A stretch of DNA of 64,000 nt from Microbacterium dauci (lineage in GTDB: Bacteria; Actinomycetota; Actinomycetes; Actinomycetales; Microbacteriaceae): positions 186,001 to 250,000 of the forward strand of contig NZ_JASJND010000005.1 of NCBI RefSeq assembly GCF_030065535.1, written 5' to 3'. A program made the position numbers and the translations under genes. This document shows, in pieces, positions 24,127 to 32,905 of this stretch (position 1 is its first letter; every line of letters starts with the position of its first letter). A model generated the notes under the pieces. That model saw only the letters and a list, made by a program, of their open reading frames with translations. It was not told the DNA's origin and did not search any database.

Positions 24127-25760
24127 GGCGTAGGCCCTTCGGGGGTCGTCGGGACGAGAGGGAGCGAGATCGAGACGGTCGTGCCTTTTCCGAGTGCGCT
24201 CTCGACGGTGATGTTACCGCCATGGCTCTCGACGATATCCCGCGTGATGCCCATGCCGAGGCCGGTGCCGGTGATGCCGTCGTCCTGCACGCTCTGCGCG
24301 CGGAAGTAGGGCGTGAACATGCGCTCGACGTCTTCGGGTGTCATGCCGATGCCGTCGTCGCCGATCACGATGTCGATGCTGCTGCCCGCCGCCCTGGCGT
24401 CGACGCTGACGGTGCCACGGTCGGTGTACTTGATCGCGTTGCTCACGATGTTGTCGATGACCTGCCGCAGGCGGAATTCGTCGCCCTCGACGTTGAGCGG
24501 CCCGACGATCGTGCCGTGGATCGTGATCGCCGCTGCCGCTGCGGCGGGCGTGAATGCTTCGACGGATGCCGCGAGCACGTGGCCCAGGTCGAAGACGGTG
24601 CGGGCGTTGTCGGCGTCGCGAGTCTGGTTGAGCAGCCCCTGGATGAGCGTCAGCATCCGCTCGCTCGCCGACTCGATGACCTCGAGATGGTCGCGCTGCG
24701 ACCGGGTGAGCCCGTCGCTCTCGAGCAGCAGATCGGCGTGACCGAGGATCGCGGTGAGCGGGTTGCGGAGCTCGTGCGACACGACGCGCGTGATGTTGGG
24801 CTGCTCGCGCTGCGCGTCGGTCACGGCGGTGAGGTCTTCGAGCTCGATGAGGAAGGTCTGCTCGCCGAGCGAGTTGGGCTGTGCCGCGGTGATCGACATG
24901 CCCATCGTCCGCCAGGCGCCGGTGCGGTCGAAGAGCCAGAGCTGTTCGCCCTCGACGAGCTCGCCGCGCGCGGCGCGTGCGAGCGAGGTCTCGCTCGCGG
25001 GGACGGCGGTGCCCCGGTAGTCGGTGTATTCGACGGCGCCGGCCGCCGAGAAGTGCAGGTCGCGAGGGTCCATCGCGTACAGGGCGCGATAGCTGGTGTT
25101 GGCGGCGACGAGTTCACCGCTGGCCGAGACGCGCGCGAGGGCGACCGAGATCGAGTCGAAGACGGCGACTGCCCGCGTCTCGGCAGACTGCACGCGACGG
25201 AGGGTGCGATCGAGTCGCTCGGCCTGGCGCCGGGTGAGGTGGCGGAAGGCCCGCGTGCGACGCGCGCCGACGATGATCGTGATGCCGAGGAATGCGAGCG
25301 CCAGCAGCACGATGAGCAGCTCGAGGATGACCGCGGCGGAGTACCCGCGCGGCCATGTGTCGACGAGATTCATGAAGCCGGTGACGGCCAGCGCGCCGAT
25401 CAGCTCACGTGTGCTGTAGTACGTCGAGATCCAGGCGATCGGGAACACCCAGAGATAGCCGAGGTTCGACTCGCTGACGGCCATGAGGCCGACGCCGATG
25501 ATGTCGACGATGGGCAGCGTGAGTGCCACGCCCTTCGGGTACTGCGCCCACGGGGTGACGAGCGAGACGGTGGATGCCGCGACGATCAGACCGATGCCGA
25601 GCAGGAACGCCCAGTGCGTGATGATCGTCTCGTCGAGGATCGCGATGACGACGGCGATCGCGACCACGCTGAACGTGAAGATCAGCTGCCACTGCCACAC
25701 CGAGCGCGTGCGCGTGCCGATGAGCTGGCTGTCGGCCCACCGGCTCACGAATGTCTGCAT
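24123..25760 (-). CDS. Membrane PAS-like histidine kinase
   Basis: The 545-residue kinase has an N-terminal membrane region with about six segments (to residue 170), a PAS-like sensor (about 195-320) and a HisKA/HATPase core. The phospho-acceptor is His329 in VVSHELRNPL. N, G1 and G2 boxes are visible as NIVSNAIKY, DDGIGM and GTGLGMG. The start is the ATG with GGAG eight bases upstream; an in-frame TTG 18 bases earlier lacks an SD. It is coupled to the degenerate GGDEF gene. Its partner regulator is not obvious; the regulators at 17645 and 29118 are candidates. Confidence 0.9.
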   Translation of the reverse strand: MQTFVSRWADSQLIGTRTRSVWQWQLIFTFSVVAIAVVIAILDETIITHWAFLLGIGLIVAASTVSLVTPWAQYPKGVALTLPIVDIIGVGLMAVSESNLGYLWVFPIAWISTYYSTRELIGALAVTGFMNLVDTWPRGYSAAVILELLIVLLALAFLGITIIVGARRTRAFRHLTRRQAERLDRTLRRVQSAETRAVAVFDSISVALARVSASGELVAANTSYRALYAMDPRDLHFSAAGAVEYTDYRGTAVPASETSLARAARGELVEGEQLWLFDRTGAWRTMGMSITAAQPNSLGEQTFLIELEDLTAVTDAQREQPNITRVVSHELRNPLTAILGHADLLLESDGLTRSQRDHLEVIESASERMLTLIQGLLNQTRDADNARTVFDLGHVLAASVEAFTPAAAAAAITIHGTIVGPLNVEGDEFRLRQVIDNIVSNAIKYTDRGTVSVDARAAGSSIDIVIGDDGIGMTPEDVERMFTPYFRAQSVQDDGITGTGLGMGITRDIVESHGGNITVESALGKGTTVSISLPLVPTTPEGPTP

Positions 25761-25806
25761 ACCCACGCTCCGCCGCAAGTGTAACCAGGGAGCGCGGCGC
25801 TTCGTG

Positions 25807-27312
25807 TCAGAAGGCGGTCTCGCCGGGGGCGAGGGCGGCTCGGGCGGTCTTCGCGATGATCACGATGTCGCCCACGAGGCTCCAGTTCTCGACGTAGGAG
25901 AGGTCGAGGCGCACGGACTCGTCCCATGACAGCGACGAACGACCGCTGACCTGCCAGAGTCCGGTGATGCCGGGCTTCACGAGGAAGCGGCGGTGCACGT
26001 GGTCGGCGTAGAGCTCGACTTCGCGCGGGAGCGGCGGGCGTGGACCGACGAGTGACATCGAGCCGCCGAGCACGTTGAACAGCTGGGGGAGCTCGTCGAG
26101 GCTGAGCCGGCGCATGATGCGGCCGATCGGGGTGACGCGCGGGTCGTTCTTCATCTTGAAGAGCACGTCGTTGCCGGCGTCGCGCTGCTGCGCCGCGAGT
26201 TCGGGCAGCAGCGCTTCGGCATTCACCACCATCGAGCGGAACTTCAGCATGGTGAACTCACGCCCACCCCGCCCGGTGCGGGTCTGGCGGAACAGGATGG
26301 GGCCTTCGCTCGAGAGACGGATGGAGATCGCGAGGAAGACGAGCAGCGGGCTGATGAGGATGAGGCCGAAGGCGGATGCCGTGACGTCGAGGACCCGCTT
26401 GGCGACACGCTGTCCGCCCGAGAAACGCGGTGTCTCGACGTGGATGAGGGGGAGTCCCGCGACGGGTCGTGAGGTGATGCGGGGACCGGCGATGTCGGCG
26501 ATGCCTGCGGCGAGGACGAGGTGCTGGCGGCCCGCTTCGAGGCCCCAGGAGATCTCTTTCACCTTGTCGTGGGGGAGTTCGTCGGTGCTCGTGATGACGA
26601 CGGTGTCGGCACCGCTGGCATCCATCGCCGCACTCACGGCGTTGATCGACCCCATGATCGGGATGCCGGTGCCCTCGATGGTGTCGGCGATCGCTCCGCT
26701 CGGGATGCACGCCCCGACGACGTGGTAGCCGTTGCCGGGGGCGCGGATGAGTTCGGCTGCCACCTCGGTGACGGAGCGTCGTGAGCCGACGAGGAGCACC
26801 TGGGCGGAGTACCGGCCGGTCTTGCGCTGCGCGACGAGCCATTGGCGCCACAGCCACCGCTCGAAGAGCAGGATGAGGAGCCCGAGCGGCAGGCTGATGA
26901 GCAGGAAGCCGCGGGCGACCTCGATGCGAGTGAGGAACGCGATGATCGCGATCACGCCGAACAGGGTGACGCTGGCGCGGGTGATGCGGACGTACTCGGT
27001 GTTGCCTGCGCCGATGATGCGGTGATCGCGCGTGTCAGCCAGGGAGAGCGACCACATCCAGAGGACGACGAGGATCGACGAGAACGACCAATACGAGAAG
27101 TCGTTCGCGACGATGCCGCTCTTGACCGCGACCTCGGCCTGCCCGGTGCCGAACCATGCGATCTGCGTGCCGAAGACGATCCAGACCAGCACGATGAGGT
27201 CGCTGAACCAGATTCGTCGCGCGTAGGTGCGTCGCCACGATCGCCTTGCATCGTTCACGTCGTCACCCTTGTCGCGTGTCGGTGTCGGTGTGTGCACCAC
27301 ATCGATCGCCAC
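25807..27312 (-). CDS. Polyprenyl-phosphate sugar-1-phosphate transferase (WcaJ/WbaP type)
   Basis: This enzyme starts polysaccharide repeat-unit synthesis by moving a hexose-1-phosphate from a nucleotide sugar to undecaprenyl phosphate. The 501-residue protein has the four-helix N-terminal membrane region, a nucleotide-binding-like middle part and a C-terminal sugar-transferase domain from about residue 305. The domain includes KRVLDVTASAFGL, TMLKFRSM, the catalytic region LSLDELPQLFNVL and PGITGLWQVSGRSSLSW. The start is GTG after a GGGGGGAAGG. Glucose or galactose is the usual substrate; which is used here is unknown. It would feed the Wzx/Wzy cluster beginning at 41 kb. Confidence 0.93.
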   Translation of the reverse strand: MAIDVVHTPTPTRDKGDDVNDARRSWRRTYARRIWFSDLIVLVWIVFGTQIAWFGTGQAEVAVKSGIVANDFSYWSFSSILVVLWMWSLSLADTRDHRIIGAGNTEYVRITRASVTLFGVIAIIAFLTRIEVARGFLLISLPLGLLILLFERWLWRQWLVAQRKTGRYSAQVLLVGSRRSVTEVAAELIRAPGNGYHVVGACIPSGAIADTIEGTGIPIMGSINAVSAAMDASGADTVVITSTDELPHDKVKEISWGLEAGRQHLVLAAGIADIAGPRITSRPVAGLPLIHVETPRFSGGQRVAKRVLDVTASAFGLILISPLLVFLAISIRLSSEGPILFRQTRTGRGGREFTMLKFRSMVVNAEALLPELAAQQRDAGNDVLFKMKNDPRVTPIGRIMRRLSLDELPQLFNVLGGSMSLVGPRPPLPREVELYADHVHRRFLVKPGITGLWQVSGRSSLSWDESVRLDLSYVENWSLVGDIVIIAKTARAALAPGETAF

Positions 27313-27387
27313 TTCCCCGCCTTCCCCCCGGAATCGTCCCCGCGTTCGAACGTAGCAGTCCTATGTGACGTGAGGATGACGAGGGCG

Positions 27388-29007
27388 TCACACAGTGGCG
27401 GAAGGGGCATTCGTCGCCGGGAGGTGCAGCGAAGCGCGGGTGCCGCCACCGGGGGTCGAGTCGAGTCGCACGTCGCCGCCGTTGCGCTGGGCGAGTTCGC
27501 GCGCGGTCGCGAGTCCGAGTCCGAGGCCCGAGACGGCGGCCTCGGCGTCGGCGCCGCGGTAGAAGCGTTCGAAGGCGTTGGCGAGGGTCTCGGGGGTCAT
27601 GCCGGCGCCGCTGTCGACGACCGTGACGACGGCATGGTCGCCGTTACGGTGGGCGAAGATCCGCACCGGCTGCTCGGCGCTGAATTTCACGGCGTTCGAG
27701 ACCAGGCTCGACAGTGCTCGCTGGGCGTCGACGGTGTTCGACTTCGCGACGAGTCCGCACGAGCCGACGATCTCGATCGTCGTGCGGTGCGCCAGCGCGT
27801 CCTTCGCATGGGCATCGCGGGTGACGCGGATCAACCCATCGACGTCGGTCTCTTCGACGGGAGGGGCCGGGTCCGCAGTGGAGTGGTGCAGGTCGTCGAG
27901 GAGGAGTTTCAGGCGCGTCGCGCTGCGGTGCACCGCCCTCGACCAGTCGGCGAGCTCCGGCGGGAGCTGGGCGGCCACGAGCAGTTCGCTGTAGCCGAGG
28001 ATGTTGGTCGCCGGTGTACGCAGTTCGTGGCTGGTCGCGGTGACGAAGTCCTCACGCTGCCGTTCGAGATCGAGCCGCATGCTGAGGGTCGCGGCCCGTT
28101 CGCGCTCGGCTTCGGCGACGTCGTGCGCTGCGGTGAGGGCGATGGCGGCGTTCGTTTTGCTCTCGTGGCGGGATGCCACGACGAGGACGGTGAAGACGCC
28201 GACGGTGCTCAGGAACGTGACAAGCGTCACGGTGACGTTGATGGAGGTGCCGGCCACGCCGAACACGTCTCCCGGTGAGAGCACGAGCGCGATGACCGCG
28301 ACGGCGATGACGAGCGACTGCGTCAACGCGATGTGCATCGGGAACCGGAGCGCACCCCACGCGAGCGCGGCGAACACGAGGAACGCGAGCGGCGCGCTCG
28401 AGAACGGGCCGAACGCGAGGATCGTCGCGGCGGCGGCGATCGTCGCGTGGAGGACGAGCTCGAGGGGGTTGATCCGGTCGGGCAGCCGCCGCGGGAGTGC
28501 GGCGAACGGGGCGATCAGCATCATCGCCGAGCTGTGCGACGCGAAGGCGATGACGACGGTCGTCCAGAACGAGCCGCCGAGGAAGATCGCGCCGATCGCG
28601 CTCACGCTCACGCTCAGGACGAGTGCTCCGATGAACGCCGCGAAGACGAACCGCGCGGCCGCGGCGAACGAGTCGAGTCGGTAGGGGGTGCGCCACGCCT
28701 TCAGGATGCTGAGTGCGGCGATGATCTCGACCGTGTTGAGGGCGCCGTAGACGACGCACAGCGGGAACGGGCGGCCGGTGACGGCGTTCGCCGCGGCGGT
28801 CACGACGAAGATGAGGACGAGGGCCAGCGCCCGGTGCTGGGGCGCGACACGGAGCGCGAACCACAGCGACAGTCCGGCCGCGGGCCACCACGGCGCGATG
28901 AGGAGTCCGGGGGCATGGAGCGAGGCGCCGAGGACGCCGAGGGCGAAGATCCCGGCCGGTGTGAGCGTCCACATCGCGATCGCGGGCGCGACGCGGTGAG
29001 GCTTCAC
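27388..29007 (-). CDS. MASE1-like sensor histidine kinase
   Basis: The 539-residue protein has about eight membrane segments over residues 10-280, with the MASE1-like motif WWPAAGLSLWFALR, then a short coiled coil (about 300-318). The kinase core has His327 in TSHELRTPATN and the N, G1 and G2 boxes SLVSNAVKF, VDSGAGM and GLGLGLA. MASE1 domains sense unknown signals, often in c-di-GMP and polysaccharide control. The GTG start with GAGGTG upstream was chosen; the longer frame would overlap the divergent receiver gene. It is divergent from the single-domain receiver, its most likely partner. Confidence 0.88.
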   Translation of the reverse strand: MKPHRVAPAIAMWTLTPAGIFALGVLGASLHAPGLLIAPWWPAAGLSLWFALRVAPQHRALALVLIFVVTAAANAVTGRPFPLCVVYGALNTVEIIAALSILKAWRTPYRLDSFAAAARFVFAAFIGALVLSVSVSAIGAIFLGGSFWTTVVIAFASHSSAMMLIAPFAALPRRLPDRINPLELVLHATIAAAATILAFGPFSSAPLAFLVFAALAWGALRFPMHIALTQSLVIAVAVIALVLSPGDVFGVAGTSINVTVTLVTFLSTVGVFTVLVVASRHESKTNAAIALTAAHDVAEAERERAATLSMRLDLERQREDFVTATSHELRTPATNILGYSELLVAAQLPPELADWSRAVHRSATRLKLLLDDLHHSTADPAPPVEETDVDGLIRVTRDAHAKDALAHRTTIEIVGSCGLVAKSNTVDAQRALSSLVSNAVKFSAEQPVRIFAHRNGDHAVVTVVDSGAGMTPETLANAFERFYRGADAEAAVSGLGLGLATARELAQRNGGDVRLDSTPGGGTRASLHLPATNAPSATV

Positions 29008-29029
29008 CTGAGCACCTCGCGAGTCGTCA

Positions 29030-29097
29030 CGGATACACCGTACCTTCGCGGGCGATGCGCGAGTGTATCGTGAGAGCGACACCGCCGATTCGGTGTC
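29030..29097. promoter_or_regulatory. Back-to-back promoters and 5' hairpin between kinase and receiver genes
   Basis: The 110-base divergent gap has an inverted repeat GATACAC (29032-29038) and GTGTATC (29063-29069) that supplies -10-like boxes for both strands: TATCGT (29066-29071) for the receiver gene and TATCCG (29035-29030, minus) for the kinase. A 7-bp hairpin GACACCG/CGGTGTC (29078-29084 with 29091-29097) starts where transcription of the receiver gene should begin. Confidence 0.45.
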
Positions 29098-29117
29098 AGA
29101 CAAGAGCGGGTGGAGAC

Positions 29118-29486
29118 GTGGCGAACGTTCTCGTGGTGGAAGACGACACCGATGTGGCGTCGCTTCTCCGCCATGTGCTCGTCGGCGTCGGACACGAGGT
29201 CGAAGTCGCTCACGACGGCGGTGCGGGACTGGCTGCGGCGTATGCCCACCACCCCGATCTGGTGATCCTCGACTGGATGATGCCGATCAAGACGGGCATC
29301 GAGGTGTGCGCTGCGCTTCGCGCCGACCCCGACTTCGAGCGCACCCGCATCATGATGATCACGGCACGCTCGTCGCCGCAGGATCTCGCGCGCGCAGAGG
29401 CCGCCGGCGCCGACGACTACCTCGTGAAGCCGTTCATGCCGCGCGACCTGCGCGCACGCGTGCAGTCGCTCTTCGACCGCGACTGA
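29118..29486 (+). CDS. Single-domain response regulator (CheY-like)
   Basis: The 122-residue protein is a receiver domain only. Conserved residues are the acidic pair Asp9-Asp10 in VVEDDTD, phospho-acceptor Asp52 in LVILDWMMP, Thr82 in ITARS and Lys104 in LVKPF. With no output domain it would act by protein contact, for example as a phosphate relay or by binding another kinase. The GTG start follows GGTGGAG. It converges on the BY-kinase gene with three bases between stops and is divergent from the MASE1-like kinase, which may phosphorylate it. Confidence 0.92.
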   Translation: MANVLVVEDDTDVASLLRHVLVGVGHEVEVAHDGGAGLAAAYAHHPDLVILDWMMPIKTGIEVCAALRADPDFERTRIMMITARSSPQDLARAEAAGADDYLVKPFMPRDLRARVQSLFDRD

Positions 29487-29489
29487 CGC

Positions 29490-30989
29490 TCAGCGGTCGT
29501 CGCGCGGCTCCGCGGTGTTGCCGGGGTCGAGGTTCAAGTCCCGCAAGTCGGTCGTCGGCAGTGACGCGATCGGTGCGCGCCGGGAGCGACCGCGCTTGGC
29601 CTTGCCCTTCGCGGTGTCCTGCGAGTACTCGGTGTAGCCGTACCCATATCCGTAGCCGTACCCGTTGTAGTACGAGTCGGGCCCGCGGGTGGGCACCATC
29701 GACATGACGAAGCCCGCAAGCTTGGCGCCGACGGTGGTGAGCGCGTCGCTCGCCCCCTGCAGCTGGTGGCGGGTCGTGCGACCCGCGGCGACGATGAGGA
29801 TCGCCCCCGAGGTGGCGCGGCCGAGGATGGCGGCATCCGTCACGGGGAGCAAGGGCGGGGCGTCGCACAGGACGACGTCGAAGTCGCGCTCGAGTGCGCC
29901 GAGCAGCGTCGCCATCTGCTTGGAGCCCAGGAGCTCGCTCGGGTTCGGCGGGATCTTGCCGGCGGGCAGGACGAACAAGCTGCGGCCGCCCCAGGGCAGC
30001 ATGACGTCGCCCACGCGGACGCGGCCGATGAGCACGTCGGTGAGGCCCGCGCCACCTTCGATGCCGAGGTACTCGGCGACCTTCGGGCGACGGAGGTCGG
30101 TGTCGATCAGGGCGACCTTCTTGCCGGCGTCGGCGAGGGCGATCGCGAGGTTGATCGTCGTGGTCGACTTGCCCTCGCTCGGGATCGAGCTGGTCACGAC
30201 GAAGCTCGAGCGCCCGCCCATGTCGAGGAACTGCAGGTTGGTGCGCAGGGCGCGGAACGACTCGGCGCGCGGGCTGAGCGGGTCGGCGTGCACGATGAGC
30301 GGCCGGTCTTTCGCCTTCGCGTCGTAGGCGATCGCGCCGAGGCTGGGTGCTTCGGTGATCTGCTCGGCGTCGCGCGGGGTGCGGACGCGGTTGTCGAGCA
30401 CGGTGCGCAGGACGGCGAGCCCGATGCCGCTGGCGAGGCCGACGAGTGCACCGAGCGCGAGGTTGAGCGGGATGTTCGGGCTCGCCGGCGAGAGGGCGGG
30501 CTGCGCGTCTTCGACGCGGGTGAGCAGCACGGGACTCATGCCGTCTGCTGATTCGGGCTCGAGCGAGGGGACGACGGAGGCGAGACTCGCGGCGATCGCG
30601 TTCGAGATGTCGGCCGCGCGAACCGGGTCGGTGTCTTCGACGCGGATGTCGATGAGCGTCGAGTTGAGCGGCGCCGAGACGCCGACCTGGTCGGCGAGGC
30701 GCGACGCCGTGATGCCGAGGTCGAGGTCGGCGATGACCGTGTTCAGCACGATGGGCTTGGTCGCGACACCGACGTAGGTGTTGATGCGCTGTTGCGTGAA
30801 GCTCGAGCCCTGCTGGAGTTCGGCTGCGCTGCCGCCGGTCTGGGTCGAGACGAAGACCGTGCTGGATGCCTCGTAGGTGGGCGTCCTGGTAAGGGAGTAG
30901 CCTGCGGCTGCACCAAGCCCCAGCATCGTCAGCACGACGATGATGACCCAGTTCTTGCGCAGGATGCGGATGTAGTCGCTGAGCTCCAT
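29490..30989 (-). CDS. Fused Wzz/BY-kinase chain-length regulator (CpsD/Wzc-like)
   Basis: The 499-residue protein joins a Wzz-type membrane domain (helices at about 14-33 and 173-195) to a cytoplasmic tyrosine kinase. Walker A SIPSEGKST (residues 268-276), Walker A' ALIDTDLRRP and Walker B VVLCDAPPL are intact. The tail holds eight tyrosines within residues 440-455, alternating with glycine, as autophosphorylation sites. Cycles of Tyr phosphorylation set polymer length and export. No Wzb-type phosphatase lies in the window. The ATG was chosen for the Wzz start MELSDYIRILRKNW, with AGAGG upstream; a longer open frame has no homology. Confidence 0.93.
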   Translation of the reverse strand: MELSDYIRILRKNWVIIVVLTMLGLGAAAGYSLTRTPTYEASSTVFVSTQTGGSAAELQQGSSFTQQRINTYVGVATKPIVLNTVIADLDLGITASRLADQVGVSAPLNSTLIDIRVEDTDPVRAADISNAIAASLASVVPSLEPESADGMSPVLLTRVEDAQPALSPASPNIPLNLALGALVGLASGIGLAVLRTVLDNRVRTPRDAEQITEAPSLGAIAYDAKAKDRPLIVHADPLSPRAESFRALRTNLQFLDMGGRSSFVVTSSIPSEGKSTTTINLAIALADAGKKVALIDTDLRRPKVAEYLGIEGGAGLTDVLIGRVRVGDVMLPWGGRSLFVLPAGKIPPNPSELLGSKQMATLLGALERDFDVVLCDAPPLLPVTDAAILGRATSGAILIVAAGRTTRHQLQGASDALTTVGAKLAGFVMSMVPTRGPDSYYNGYGYGYGYGYTEYSQDTAKGKAKRGRSRRAPIASLPTTDLRDLNLDPGNTAEPRDDR

Positions 30990-31090
30990 GACGCCTCTCG
31001 TGTTCCGCCCCCCACAGGCGCCCCAGTTGAATGGGATCAGTCTGCCACAGCGGTGTGTCGGCCTGATGTCGCGATGACGGGCGCGGCGCG

Positions 31091-32785
31091 TCAGGCGTCG
31101 CCGACGGAAACGAGCCCTTCGAGCACGACGTCGTCGCCGACTTGCCTGAGGGTGGTGCGGGCGGTCTGGCCGCCGAGTCCGTGGACCCCGGTGCCGAGGG
31201 TGCCGGCGCTCGAGACGCGGACGCGGATCGCGTCGTCGGCCTGCGAGATGCGGACGGATGCCGCGCGCGCTGCGGAGTGCTTGACGGCGTTCACGAGCGC
31301 TTCGTTGACGAGCCCGACGGCGGCGCGTCGGGCGTGCGGATCGGTGAGGGCCGCGCGGGCGTCGTCGTCGGTGTCGGCCTGCACGCGCATGACGACCGAC
31401 CACGCCTGAAGGAGGTCGTCGACGGTTTCGCCGTCGGCATCCGCATCGGAGGTGCTGCGGAGGAGGTAGTCGAGGATGTCGTCGGTCTCGACGCGGAACG
31501 TGGCGATCGTGGCGTCGTCGAGCTGGCCGTCGTCGATGCGCGCGGCGAAGATGACGCAGCGGCCCTGGAGCCTGCCGTGGAGGATGTCGACCGCCTGCTG
31601 GAGCGGCGCGCGCGCTGCTTCGACGGCGGCGGCGAGTTCGACGGCGCTGCTGCGCAGTTGCGCGGTGGCTCGCAGCTCTTCGGAGCGAGCGCGGCGGTAC
31701 GCGTCGACCGAGACGCTGATGATGACGGCGACGAGCGGGATGCCGATGAGGGGGACGAGCCCGAGCGTGCCGACCTGCGGCACCTGGATGTACGTGTGGC
31801 ACACCACGCCGACGCCGACGACGAACCAGATCGAGAGAAAGACGACGCCACGCGGCCGCGGCGCGAGGCGGCGGGTCGCGCGGACGGCTACGCCGGCTGC
31901 GAGGTCGAGCACGACGGCGACGACGAGCGTGATGACGATGACGTCCATGCCGCCGTGGGCGATGCCGAAGGGGAGGGCGGCCGCGACGTAGGTGAGGCAC
32001 ACGACGAGCGGCGGCGTGGGTGCCAGCCTGCCGAGCAGCGGCACGGGGCGCGTGCCCTGCACGGTGACTTCGGATGTGGGGGGCGGGTCGGTGCGGCCGT
32101 GCTCGTCGAGTCGGTGGCTGGCGGTGCGGACGCGCTCGCAGAACGCGCGTACGGCTTCGTACGTGAGCGGGCCGCTGAGGAGCAGGTCGCGGTGCGTGCG
32201 CAGGTCGACTGCGGTCGAGTGGAGCAGGTCGGGGATGCCGGTGAGCATGCGGTCGGCGTGGGCGATGCCCGCGCGCATACGGCCACCGGCGTCGCGCAGT
32301 CGCGCCGTCGTCGCACGGAGTTGGCGGTGGTAGGAGACGGCAATGGCGCAGATCGAGAGCAGCGCGAACGACGTGATGACGTTCGTCGTGATGCGGGAGG
32401 GCCAGTTGGCGCCAGTGGCGGTGTCGAACAATCCGAGGCTGATGGCGTCGTTGACAAAGGGGCGGAGCGCCGCGATGGCGACGATGGTGATCGCGATGAC
32501 GACGATGCGGGCACCGCCCGAGGTGAGACGGCGTTCGGCCATCGCGCCGAACCCTCCGATGATGGCGAGCGGGAGGAAGCCGAGGGCGGCGACGAGCACG
32601 CCCTTCGCGTAGCCGATGAGTGAGGGTTCGCCGACACTCGGGACGCTGAGGAACGTGCCGACGATGAACGCGAGGATGAGCGACCAGCGGGTGAAGTACT
32701 CACCGCTGCGGAGGGTGCCTAGGACCGCTTGTGCGACGCGGTGGAAGGGCCTGCGAGCGGCGCGAGGGCGCGGCGATGCCGGCAT
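31091..32785 (-). CDS. Multi-pass membrane sensor kinase-like protein (NarL-type HATPase)
   Basis: The 564-residue protein has two blocks of membrane segments (about 30-150 and 255-345) around a soluble region, then a coiled stretch and a C-terminal HATPase domain. The N-box VNEALVNAVKHSAARAASV and the end GVHGLGGQTARTTL resemble NarX/DesK-type kinases. I see no clear HisKA_3 phospho-acceptor motif (for example a DHRL-like box), so kinase activity is uncertain. No partner regulator is adjacent. It lies directly downstream of the giant lectin/M23 gene but after a terminator, so it is probably transcribed separately. Good SD (GAGGGGG) precedes the ATG. Confidence 0.75.
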   Translation of the reverse strand: MPASPRPRAARRPFHRVAQAVLGTLRSGEYFTRWSLILAFIVGTFLSVPSVGEPSLIGYAKGVLVAALGFLPLAIIGGFGAMAERRLTSGGARIVVIAITIVAIAALRPFVNDAISLGLFDTATGANWPSRITTNVITSFALLSICAIAVSYHRQLRATTARLRDAGGRMRAGIAHADRMLTGIPDLLHSTAVDLRTHRDLLLSGPLTYEAVRAFCERVRTASHRLDEHGRTDPPPTSEVTVQGTRPVPLLGRLAPTPPLVVCLTYVAAALPFGIAHGGMDVIVITLVVAVVLDLAAGVAVRATRRLAPRPRGVVFLSIWFVVGVGVVCHTYIQVPQVGTLGLVPLIGIPLVAVIISVSVDAYRRARSEELRATAQLRSSAVELAAAVEAARAPLQQAVDILHGRLQGRCVIFAARIDDGQLDDATIATFRVETDDILDYLLRSTSDADADGETVDDLLQAWSVVMRVQADTDDDARAALTDPHARRAAVGLVNEALVNAVKHSAARAASVRISQADDAIRVRVSSAGTLGTGVHGLGGQTARTTLRQVGDDVVLEGLVSVGDA

Positions 32786-32864
32786 CTGACCCCCTCACGT
32801 CATGGCTGCTCGACGGTCAGACTAGCGGATGCCACGGTCGCCGCCCGGAGCTACGCCTGGCCGT

Positions 32865-32904
32865 CCCCAACGAGCGCGCGGCCTTCAACTGCGCGGCGTT
32901 GGGG
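32865..32904 (-). terminator. Terminator after the giant M23/lectin gene
   Basis: CCCCAACG (32865-32872) pairs with CGTTGGGG (32897-32904). An inner CGCGC/GCGCG stem (32875-32879 with 32891-32895) extends the hairpin. It begins one base after the stop codon of the giant gene on the minus strand. It lacks a T-run but is strong. Confidence 0.65.
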
Positions 32905-32905
32905 C

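Noticed and set aside
30990..32000. Upstream extension of the BY-kinase frame
   Set aside because: The extension is arginine/proline-rich, lies inside the sensor-kinase gene, and the true Wzz start with an SD is at 30989.
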